Positions 1-5,435 of a stretch of DNA of 6,704 nt are shown here, piece after piece. The position numbers and the translations under genes are program-made. The notes beneath the pieces were generated by a model. That model saw nothing but the letters and a program-made list of their open reading frames with translations. It was not told where the DNA came from and made no database searches. Origin of the DNA: JACQHJ01 sp038063075 (lineage in GTDB: Bacteria; Patescibacteriota; Microgenomatia; Levybacterales; UBA12049); assembly GCA_038063075.1 (NCBI GenBank), contig JBBTVW010000034.1, positions 1 to 6,704 of the forward strand. Reading direction: 5' to 3'. The first letter of the stretch is position 1, and every line of letters starts with the position of its first letter.

Positions 1-99
1 ATAATTGAGGATGAAAAACAAGTTTTAGACAAAAAAGATGTTGAAAAATTAAATGAAGTCTTAGAAGAAACCGAGGATCTGCGCCTTGAGGCAAAATAA
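1..99 (+). CDS. C-terminal tail of an unidentified protein (5' truncated)
   Basis: Frame 1 is open from the window edge to TAA at 97-99, giving 32 residues that are strongly charged, Glu/Asp/Lys-rich and predicted helical (for example KDVEKLNEVLEETEDL). The reading frame fits a real gene end, because the next gene starts only 2 nt after its stop and has a Shine-Dalgarno inside this tail. The tail resembles in character the charged cytoplasmic tail of the DUF916-like protein at 3342-4331, so it could be the end of another such membrane protein, but composition alone cannot show that. The function is unknown. Confidence 0.6.
   Translation: MIEDEKQVLDKKDVEKLNEVLEETEDLRLEAK
88..91 (+). promoter_or_regulatory. 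Shine-Dalgarno GAGG that decides the ATG start at 101
   Basis: GAGG lies 9 nt upstream of the ATG at 101. It supports that ATG over the in-frame TTG at 86, which would overlap the GAGG itself. It is one of the few clear Shine-Dalgarno sequences in the window. Confidence 0.55.
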
Positions 100-100
100 T

Positions 101-829
101 ATGCTAAAAGCACTCTATTTTTTAATCATTCTTCCATTTTTTTATCTAACATTATACCTTGGAAGCTCCTATGCCCAGACAATGTCAAATGACCAATATA
201 CTGTTCAGATGGGAAATCTAAATAGCATCTCAGGACGAGCAAGTGATGGAAGCGTAAATTTAACTTTTACCTCAGGACAAACCCCTAATAATCTTTTTAC
301 AGGCGCAAACTACAAAGTTAGAGCAGGTTTTCAATATATTAACTCAATAATTCCTTTTACATTTTCTGTTTCAAGTGTTTTTGTTGATTTTGGGGTAATA
401 TCACCTACATCTCCTGTTACAAGAACTAATGATTTAACTGTTTCTTTTGGCTCTGCTCATGGCTATCAAGTTACTGTTTCACAAAACAGAAACCTAAGAA
501 CAGATGCAACTGGCTGGGAAATTCCTCCTACAACTTGTGACAGTGGAACTTGCACAACAACAACAGCAGCTGCCTGGACTAGTTCTTTAGTCTACGGGTT
601 TGGATATAGATGTGACAACTTAACCGGAACAGATTGCAATACTGATTTTTCAACCTCAACTTTTTATAAACAGTTTGCATCTTCCCCTTCTGCTGTTACT
701 GTAATGAGCTCAGATAATGTTGGGAGAAACAGACAAGGACAAATAACTTATAAAGTAAATGTTTCAGGAACACAGCCAGCAGGACTATATACAAATATAA
801 TTAACTATATAGCAACATCTACATTTTAA
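101..829 (+). CDS. Secreted WxL-like beta-sandwich surface protein (first pair, small subunit)
   Basis: A 242-aa protein. The ATG at 101 is chosen over TTG 86 because of the GAGG at 88-91 and a compact signal peptide (1-25, cleavage near SSYA|Q). The mature part is Ser/Thr/Gly-rich and beta-predicted. An N-terminal section ends in KVRAGFQYI (72-80). A section follows with VDFGVI (95-100) and DLTVS..GYQVTVS (111-127), which resembles in position the core of WxL domains. Four cysteines come as two close pairs (146/151 and 171/179). The end, YIATSTF, recurs at the end of the 1909-3339 protein. There is no TM helix after the signal peptide and no sortase motif, so retention at the surface would need a partner; the gene is coupled to a DUF916-like membrane protein. 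This pattern is, from memory, common and uncharacterised in Microgenomates. The surface location is well supported; a role as layer subunit or adhesin is inference. Confidence 0.8.
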   Translation: MLKALYFLIILPFFYLTLYLGSSYAQTMSNDQYTVQMGNLNSISGRASDGSVNLTFTSGQTPNNLFTGANYKVRAGFQYINSIIPFTFSVSSVFVDFGVISPTSPVTRTNDLTVSFGSAHGYQVTVSQNRNLRTDATGWEIPPTTCDSGTCTTTTAAAWTSSLVYGFGYRCDNLTGTDCNTDFSTSTFYKQFASSPSAVTVMSSDNVGRNRQGQITYKVNVSGTQPAGLYTNIINYIATSTF

Positions 830-1827
830 TGAAAAATAAACTTTTAATTATTACAATACTAGTCCTAATTTATAGCCTAATTCCACAGCTAGGAGGAAAA
901 ACCTATGCTCAAGGTGTATCTGTAGGCATCTATCCTCCTATTATGCAGATGGATACTACTGCTCCTACAAATGCTAATGCAGATTTTTACCTGCAAAATC
1001 AAAGCCAAGAAAGTGTTGATTTTAATATTATTGTTAAGCCATTTAGGCCAAATAATAATATTGACGGAGAGATTGAACTAGTAGATAACATTGCCTCGTT
1101 TCCAGATCCTTTGTTTGTAAACAGAGTCAAGGTTTTAAGCGAAGGTGAAGCTATTAAATCATTGAGTATTGGGCCAAAACAAACAGAAAAACTAGTTTTA
1201 GAAGTCACTCTACCCCCAAATCAGATAAAAGGAGACTATTATTTTACAGTTCTTTTTGTCTCAAGCCCAAAGTCCTTGATAAAAACAAACTCAACCCTAA
1301 CTCAAACTTCAATTGGTATGAATGTTTTATTAACAGTTGGACCAAAGGGAAAAACAGAAGGATTAATCTCTAAATTTGATACTCCCTTTTTTGTAAATAC
1401 AGGACCAATAGCATTTAAAGTCCAAATTACAAATAAAAGCGGCCATTATATTGCTCCAACTGGAGAAATAATTGTTAAAAATATGCTAGGCAATGAAAAA
1501 GGAAAAGTGAAACTAATGCCTGTTAATATTCTTTCGAACTCAAGTAGGTATATTCCTGATCTTTCCCAAGCAGATCCTGATTCTAGCGAATATAAAAAAA
1601 TTGAAGATATTATTTTAAAACAAGATCTACCAGTTGCCGTATTTAATCAAAGATTTTTACTTGGAATATATACTGCAACTCTAAATATTGCTCTTAACGA
1701 AAACGGACCAAGTTTTAGGAAAACTATCACCTTTATTGCTTTTCCTATTACCTATCTTCTGTCAATTTTTATAATTTTAGGAATTATTACCTTTATAATC
1801 CTTCGAGTTAGAAGAAAAATTAACTAA
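829..1827 (+). CDS. DUF916-like membrane-anchored surface protein (first pair, anchor)
   Basis: A 332-aa protein. The signal peptide covers 1-27 (cleavage TYA|Q). A first beta-rich domain (about 28-172) includes an F-Y-L-x-N-x-S strand (53-59) and GDYYFTVLF (135-143), matching the GGHYAGIVY region of the 3342-4331 protein at the same residue numbers. A second beta-rich domain (about 178-300) includes NTGPIAFKVQITNKSGHY (190-207) and LGIYTATL (278-285). One TM helix follows (about 304-326) with a short basic tail RVRRKIN inside. This is the layout of DUF916/WxL-interacting proteins: exported, two domains, C-terminal membrane anchor. The ATG overlaps the previous stop (TAATG) and no Shine-Dalgarno is visible, so translational coupling is likely. 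It probably binds or anchors the secreted partner at the cell surface; that role is inferred from family and context. Confidence 0.78.
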   Translation: MKNKLLIITILVLIYSLIPQLGGKTYAQGVSVGIYPPIMQMDTTAPTNANADFYLQNQSQESVDFNIIVKPFRPNNNIDGEIELVDNIASFPDPLFVNRVKVLSEGEAIKSLSIGPKQTEKLVLEVTLPPNQIKGDYYFTVLFVSSPKSLIKTNSTLTQTSIGMNVLLTVGPKGKTEGLISKFDTPFFVNTGPIAFKVQITNKSGHYIAPTGEIIVKNMLGNEKGKVKLMPVNILSNSSRYIPDLSQADPDSSEYKKIEDIILKQDLPVAVFNQRFLLGIYTATLNIALNENGPSFRKTITFIAFPITYLLSIFIILGIITFIILRVRRKIN

Positions 1828-1842
1828 TAGTGATATTTGCTC

Positions 1843-1875
1843 TTGACAAGGTATTAAGTTGGTGGATATTATAAT
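1843..1875 (+). promoter_or_regulatory. Promoter of the second surface-protein pair
   Basis: A consensus -35 TTGACA is at 1843-1848, followed by TATTAT at 1867-1872 (18-bp spacer) or the perfect but more distant TATAAT at 1870-1875 (21-bp spacer). Initiation would fall around 1879-1883, giving a leader of about 27-30 nt before the GTG at 1909. The surrounding TCTTGACAA (1841-1849) is identical to the -35 region of the toxin-antitoxin promoter (5416-5424 on the minus strand). It lies in the 81-bp gap between the two pairs, so the second pair can be expressed on its own. Confidence 0.6.
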
Positions 1876-1879
1876 CTAT

Positions 1880-1894
1880 AGTACTAATAGTACT
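1880..1894 (+). repeat. AGTACT-AAT-AGTACT repeat at the predicted transcription start
   Basis: The palindrome AGTACT occurs twice (1880-1885 and 1889-1894) with AAT between, so the unit is both a direct and an inverted repeat. It sits at or just after the predicted start site and inside the short leader of the gene at 1909. It could be an operator for a dimeric regulator or a weak 6-bp hairpin in the leader; the sequence does not tell which. Confidence 0.4.
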
Positions 1895-1908
1895 TATATA
1901 TTACTCTT

Positions 1909-3339
1909 GTGAGAATAATTACAAATAAGGCATTATCCTTAGTTATTATTACCCTTTTATTAGGTTTTTTTGTTAACGCTAAAGCAAATGCAGCTTCACT
2001 TAGTAATGTAAAAGATACCTTAACTACCTCACGCCCATCAGCCTCTGCTCCACTTGCATCTGATCAAGCAGCGAGTGCAACCCAAATTAGCGTTGTTGAT
2101 AATGGATCAATCTTTTTAGCTTCTGATAGCGCTATCTTAAACACTGATACAGGCCAAACACTAGAATCAGCAAGAGTTGCTTCTATGTCTGCACAAATCA
2201 CAGGAACTCCAAATACAAGAAACATTTATCTTACAGGTTCAGTTACAAATACTCACCATCAAGGAACTGCAGTTTTTGTAGGCGTTACAGCAACACATAC
2301 AATTCAATTTACAACTAATAGCTCAATTCCAAATGGTGGAAAAATTAAAATTACCTTCCCTGGATCTGCGGCCAATACAGCTTCACCTTCTGCAAGCACT
2401 TTTTCATTTAATAACCTACAAACATCAGCTGTTAAGTGTTTTCCAGTTTCAGCATGCAACTCAATCTCAGTCTCTGCCCCATCAATAACCTTAACTACAA
2501 ACGCAATTCAAGCAGGTGGAACAACAATTTATGTACTAATAGGTTGCACAACCCAATCAACTGGAGCATGTACAGCTTATGCACCAGCCCTTATTAATCC
2601 AACAAAAACAAATACAGCAGGAACTTCTGATTCATGGAAATTAACCCTGCAAACACTTGATGCAAGCGATATTGTCTTAGACTCTTCAAATATTAAAATT
2701 GCAACAATTGATTCTGTTCAAGTTCAAGGAATAGTTGAACCTTCGTTAACATTTACAATCACAGGTCTTGCGCATGGAACAAACATTACTACCCAAAACG
2801 CAAGCTGCACAGGTGGAGATGTTACAAACCCTGGAAGCGGACTTGATGCAACGGCAACCTTTGTAAACCTTGGTGGTCTTGGCAATGGAGTAATAAATAT
2901 TTCAGCTCAAGAGTTAAGTGTTTCTACAAATGCTTACTCTGGATATACAATTACTGCTACATCTTCAGGTAGATTTATTGATGCAGCTACAGGCTTTTGG
3001 CTAACTGATGCAAACGGTGGAAATGGACTTACTGCAAATGATACTCCTGCTCCTGCAGTATTTCCTGCTACAGGCAATCCTGCTTTTGGTATTCACCCTT
3101 GCGGAGCTGATGTTGCATCGGGTACTTGGGCTAATGCTGCAACAGGCTTTAACAGTGGTGCTAAATACTCTAACCCATGGAATACAGGCGTTAATGGTTT
3201 CTATGCAACACTTGCTAGCTACTCACAGCCAGCCAGTGCAAGAAAAACTGAAGTAGAATATGCAGCAACGGTAAGCTCTACAACCCCAGCTGGAACATAC
3301 ACAACGATCTTTACTTATGTAGCAACAGGAACATTTTAA
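1909..3339 (+). CDS. Large secreted WxL-like surface protein (second pair, major subunit)
   Basis: A 476-aa protein starting at GTG. The frame has a stop at 1888-1890 and no other usual start codon between, so GTG is the best choice; no Shine-Dalgarno is visible. The signal peptide ends near residue 28 (ANA|AS). The mature chain is Ala/Ser/Thr/Asn/Gly-rich and poor in charged residues. An N-terminal region starts with SNVKDTLTTSRPSASAPL (32-49), followed by a beta domain with HTIQFTTNSSIPNGGKIKI (130-148). A C-terminal domain (about 268-476) runs from VQGIVEPSLTFTI (272-284) through LSVSTNAYSGYTITA (336-350) to YVATGTF. That last domain aligns by motif with the 101-829 protein. Six cysteines can pair as 177/183, 213/221 and 300/398. 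There is no TM helix or sortase signal. It is probably an abundant surface-layer, fibre or adhesin subunit held by the DUF916-like protein 2 nt downstream. Export is clear; the exact role is not. Confidence 0.8.
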   Translation: MRIITNKALSLVIITLLLGFFVNAKANAASLSNVKDTLTTSRPSASAPLASDQAASATQISVVDNGSIFLASDSAILNTDTGQTLESARVASMSAQITGTPNTRNIYLTGSVTNTHHQGTAVFVGVTATHTIQFTTNSSIPNGGKIKITFPGSAANTASPSASTFSFNNLQTSAVKCFPVSACNSISVSAPSITLTTNAIQAGGTTIYVLIGCTTQSTGACTAYAPALINPTKTNTAGTSDSWKLTLQTLDASDIVLDSSNIKIATIDSVQVQGIVEPSLTFTITGLAHGTNITTQNASCTGGDVTNPGSGLDATATFVNLGGLGNGVINISAQELSVSTNAYSGYTITATSSGRFIDAATGFWLTDANGGNGLTANDTPAPAVFPATGNPAFGIHPCGADVASGTWANAATGFNSGAKYSNPWNTGVNGFYATLASYSQPASARKTEVEYAATVSSTTPAGTYTTIFTYVATGTF

Positions 3340-3341
3340 AA

Positions 3342-4331
3342 ATGAATAAACTGCCTAAAATACAATTAAAGAAAAGGTTTCTAACAGCAATTACTCTTTT
3401 TTTTGTTTTATCAATCATTGGTACTGCTACCGCTCAGGAAATACAAAGAACATATACTGTTATAAATCCAGCTATAAATCATACCCTTAAGCCTGGTGAA
3501 GTAACTGAAGGAACAACAAAAGTAATAAACCAAAGTAATGTTCCCCTAACTTTTAAATTAAATGTCCAAGATTATATAGTAAACGATACAAAAGGAACAC
3601 CAAACTTTTTACCACCAGATACGCTTAATACAAAATACTCAGCAGCGGCATGGATTGGAGTAACACCAAGCACATTTACCCTTAAACCAGGAGCAACTCA
3701 AGTAATTAACTACTACGTTCAAGTTCCTGCAGATGCTGCCCCAGGTGGACACTATGCGGGAATAGTCTATGCACCAGTTAGCGAAGTTCAACAAGAAGCA
3801 ACAGGAGGAACAGTTAATACTCAAATCGGTTCTCTCTTCTACCTAAATGTTTCTGGTCCTATTACCGAAAAAGCAGAAGTTTCTATTTTTAATTCAGGAT
3901 CATTCCATGAATATGGACCGGTAAAAATATTAACTCAAATTAAAAATATGGGAGATCTTCATATCTCTCCAAAGGCCACAATTACAGTAAGTGGTCTTTT
4001 GTTCAAAGAAACAGTAGATCTTGTTTCTCAAAATATTTACCCTCAAACAGCCAGAGATTTTGAAAATTCATTTGGTCAAACACTTATGCTTGGAAGATAT
4101 AAGGCTGAACTTATTGGTTCCTATGGACAAGAAAATAATATGCCTTTGGTTGCAACTATGTATTTCTGGGTATTCCCTTGGAAACTTGCGCTCATCATTG
4201 TCCTTGTAATAGTTGCAGTAGTACTTGGCACACTCTACTACAAAAAACACAAAAAGAATGGTCCTAAAGCTCCACAGGAACCTAAAACCGAAGATAAAGA
4301 TAGAGACGAAGTAGAACAAAAAACCTCTTAA
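3342..4331 (+). CDS. DUF916-like membrane-anchored surface protein (second pair, anchor)
   Basis: A 329-aa protein. The signal peptide covers 1-31 (cleavage ATA|Q) behind a basic N-terminus. The first domain (about 35-172) shows the family pattern well: LKPGEVTEGTTKVINQSNVP (49-68), AAWIGVTPSTFTLKPGATQ (102-120) and VPADAAPGGHYAGIVY (128-143). The second beta domain (about 176-272) contains LGRYKAEL (250-257), equivalent to LGIYTATL in the 829-1827 protein. A TM helix (about 278-300) is followed by a 29-residue charged cytoplasmic tail rich in Lys, Glu and Asp. The gene follows the large secreted protein by 2 nt; the nearest purine-rich element, AGGA at 3327-3330, is 11 nt away, so coupling to upstream translation is likely. 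It is a divergent paralogue of 829-1827 with a longer tail that could contact a cytosolic partner. The DUF916-like call is confident; binding of the neighbour is inference. Confidence 0.82.
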   Translation: MNKLPKIQLKKRFLTAITLFFVLSIIGTATAQEIQRTYTVINPAINHTLKPGEVTEGTTKVINQSNVPLTFKLNVQDYIVNDTKGTPNFLPPDTLNTKYSAAAWIGVTPSTFTLKPGATQVINYYVQVPADAAPGGHYAGIVYAPVSEVQQEATGGTVNTQIGSLFYLNVSGPITEKAEVSIFNSGSFHEYGPVKILTQIKNMGDLHISPKATITVSGLLFKETVDLVSQNIYPQTARDFENSFGQTLMLGRYKAELIGSYGQENNMPLVATMYFWVFPWKLALIIVLVIVAVVLGTLYYKKHKKNGPKAPQEPKTEDKDRDEVEQKTS

Positions 4332-4333
4332 CC

Positions 4334-4342
4334 TGATATAAT
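4334..4342 (+). promoter_or_regulatory. Extended -10 promoter TGATATAAT, near-leaderless start
   Basis: TGATATAAT (TGn plus a perfect TATAAT) ends 9 nt before the ATG at 4352. Transcription starting about 7 nt after the hexamer would begin at 4348-4352, leaving a leader of 0-3 nt. No convincing -35 is visible upstream, which is normal for extended -10 promoters. It lies in the 20-nt gap after the surface-protein genes and makes the next gene an independent unit. Confidence 0.6.
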
Positions 4343-4351
4343 TCTCCCCAA

Positions 4352-4744
4352 ATGAATAGAAATGAAATAGATCAATTAGGTCAATCGCCTATTAGGCTTA
4401 ACCTAAGAGGAAGAAGACCTTATTTAAAACGATCTAACTATATTGCCCTAAGAGAGCTTGATTTAGACTTAGTTAATAGAGCTATTGACGCTGGCGCTGC
4501 GCTACAACGAATGGGAATAAGGGTAGCATTAGGAGTAATTGATCCAAGAGTATCAACAGAAAGGCTTCGTTCAAATTTAGTTCCTGGTGAAGTTGTACTT
4601 TATAGAAAAGACTTTAGAGTTGATACCGCAACCGTTGATGTTCCATATTGTAGAGAAACTATACAAGAAGGATTAAATAATGGATCACCTACCCAAAGAA
4701 TACAAAATGTTATGTTAAGAGACATAGTACCCGTTGGAAAATAA
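4352..4744 (+). CDS. Arginine-rich conserved-type hypothetical protein, 130 aa
   Basis: I do not recognise this family. It has no signal peptide or TM helix, so it is probably cytoplasmic. It contains 18 arginines but only 3 lysines, striking in an AT-rich genome whose other proteins here use much Lys. A basic N-terminal stretch (RLNLRGRRPYLKR, 15-27) precedes a probable helix (31-54, including LRELDLDLVNRAIDAGAAL), then a beta-rich middle (56-98) with VPGEVVLYRKDFRVDTATVD (77-96), and a C-terminal helix-plus-strand. There is one Cys (C100). The start is supported by the extended -10 element 9 nt upstream; no Shine-Dalgarno exists, consistent with leaderless translation. The basic character would suit binding to nucleic acid or another polyanion, but that is speculation. 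It is convergent with the toxin gene, 13 nt apart. Confidence 0.7.
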   Translation: MNRNEIDQLGQSPIRLNLRGRRPYLKRSNYIALRELDLDLVNRAIDAGAALQRMGIRVALGVIDPRVSTERLRSNLVPGEVVLYRKDFRVDTATVDVPYCRETIQEGLNNGSPTQRIQNVMLRDIVPVGK

Positions 4745-4762
4745 CTAATACTATTTATTAGT
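4744..4762. terminator. AT-rich hairpin between convergent genes, possible weak bidirectional terminator
   Basis: ACTAATA (4744-4750) and TATTAGT (4756-4762) form a perfect 7-bp stem with a CTATT loop. It spans the 13-nt gap and touches the stop codons of both convergent genes. The stem has only one G-C pair and no proper U-tract follows on the + strand; on the minus strand it is followed by TTATTTTCC, a poor T-run. Position suggests termination, stability argues against an efficient one. Confidence 0.3.
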
Positions 4763-5135
4763 AAATAGCTTTGGGAGAAAAAATTTCAGTTTTACCGAAA
4801 AATTTCATATCTAATAACTTCTTATCTCGAGTAAAGAAAAAGTCGCATTCTGCTTCAGCTGCACTATGCAACTGAATATTGTCTTCAAAGTCAGCAGTAG
4901 GACCATTTAATGCCCTATCTAAAATACTTTCTGAAAAATCTACTATATGGAATTTTTCTTTTTGTGCTGAAATTTTTAAATTAGGAATTTTTAGCTTGTG
5001 TACATAGCAATAAATATGAAAGGAGAGAGAAGAAATATAAGGAGTATGATTTTCCAGTAACTCAAGAATATCCTCCTCTGGGCTTCTGTGTATCGAATCA
5101 ATAAAGCAATTAGTATCAAGAAATATTTTTGCCAT
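4758..5135 (-). CDS. PIN-domain toxin (VapC-like ribonuclease) of a type II TA pair
   Basis: A 125-aa protein, the usual length for a single PIN domain. It opens with MAKIFLDTNCFID, the first PIN strand with Asp7 and the DTN motif. It has YISSLSFHIYCYV (33-45), then the C-terminal acidic cluster ADFEDNIQLHSA (81-92) and CDFFFTRDKKLL (97-108), giving D85 and D98/D104 as probable metal ligands. PIN toxins are Mg-dependent RNases that cut tRNA, rRNA or mRNA when freed from the antitoxin. Odd: no acidic residue is found between E28 and E60, where many VapC proteins carry the second catalytic Glu. The ATG at 5135 overlaps the antitoxin gene by 20 nt and has GGA 5 nt upstream (5141-5143), so it is co-translated with the antitoxin. 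The PIN fold is confident; the RNA target cannot be seen. Confidence 0.85.
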   Translation of the reverse strand: MAKIFLDTNCFIDSIHRSPEEDILELLENHTPYISSLSFHIYCYVHKLKIPNLKISAQKEKFHIVDFSESILDRALNGPTADFEDNIQLHSAAEAECDFFFTRDKKLLDMKFFGKTEIFSPKAIY

Positions 5136-5385
5136 ATTTTTCCATTAAGCTTACTCTATATCTTCTATCTCTTTCTACATAAGAAGTTTTAGGTAAATGA
5201 AGATCTTTTGCTAATTGCCTTAAACTATCGATGTCGCTTTTTGTAAATGGTTTTTGTTCTTTTTTAGGCTTAATTACTCCTACAACTTTTGAGCGATGAA
5301 TAAGAGAAACACTACCACCTTTTTTAAGCGTACTTATAAGCTGGGAAGATTGAGTTCTTAGGTTAGTTGTTGTTATATAATCCAT
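5116..5385 (-). CDS. Phd/YefM-like antitoxin of the PIN toxin
   Basis: An 89-aa protein starting at ATG 5385. An in-frame GTG at 5403 would add six residues but lies at the -10 box, upstream of the likely transcription start, so it was not used. The N-terminal half fits the Phd/YefM fold: MDYITTTNLRTQSSQLISTL (1-20), then KKGGSVSLIHRSKVVGVIKP (21-40), the helix-strand-turn-strand region that dimerises and binds DNA. The C-terminal half (about 46-89) is charged and helical (SDIDSLRQLAKDLHL and ERDRRYRVSLMEKYG), as expected of the disordered segment that wraps around and blocks the toxin. It overlaps the toxin gene downstream by 20 nt. With the palindromic promoter it should repress its own operon, more strongly when bound to toxin. 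Confidence 0.82.
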   Translation of the reverse strand: MDYITTTNLRTQSSQLISTLKKGGSVSLIHRSKVVGVIKPKKEQKPFTKSDIDSLRQLAKDLHLPKTSYVERDRRYRVSLMEKYGKNIS

Positions 5386-5393
5386 AATGATAT

Positions 5394-5417
5394 AAGTATA
5401 CACTTAAATGTACATTT
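5394..5417. promoter_or_regulatory. Twin palindromes over the TA promoter, probable antitoxin operator
   Basis: AAATGTACATTT (5406-5417) is a perfect 12-bp palindrome in the promoter spacer, touching the -35 box. Directly abutting it, AAGTATACACTT (5394-5405) is an imperfect palindrome (5 of 6 pairs match) covering the -10 box. Two adjacent dyads over the RNA polymerase site are typical of autoregulated Phd/YefM-type operons. Binding by this antitoxin is inferred. Confidence 0.5.
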
Positions 5418-5422
5418 GTCAA
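5395..5422 (-). promoter_or_regulatory. Promoter of the toxin-antitoxin operon, near-leaderless
   Basis: On the minus strand TTGACA (5417-5422) and TATACT (5395-5400) are separated by 16 nt. The -10 box ends 9 nt before the antitoxin ATG at 5385, so transcription should start within about 0-3 nt of the ATG. The same 9-nt spacing is found for the gene at 4352. Confidence 0.65.
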
Positions 5423-5435
5423 GAACATTATTTAT

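Noticed and set aside
86..100. TTG start at 86 for the first secreted protein
   Set aside because: It overlaps the upstream gene and the GAGG element that correctly spaces the ATG at 101; the ATG also gives the better signal peptide.
999..1208. Minus-strand 69-codon open frame
   Set aside because: It is fully inside the well-supported 829-1827 gene and has no recognisable family features.
3008..3256. 82-codon + strand frame rich in Leu and Gln
   Set aside because: It is an out-of-frame reading of the Ala/Thr/Gly-rich 1909-3339 gene; the composition is a by-product of that codon pattern.
3639..4319. Three short frames inside the second anchor gene (3639-3824 minus, 4021-4209 plus, 4068-4319 minus)
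   Set aside because: All lie within the DUF916-like gene, lack start signals and show no domain pattern.
101..4331. Sortase (LPxTG-like) anchoring signals or lipobox in the surface proteins
   Set aside because: None was seen: the secreted proteins end in ATxTF, the partners end in TM helices, and no Cys follows the signal-peptide cleavage sites.
5386..5403. GTG start at 5403 for the antitoxin
   Set aside because: It falls at the -10 box of the operon promoter, upstream of the expected transcript start; the Phd-like sequence begins at the ATG at 5385.
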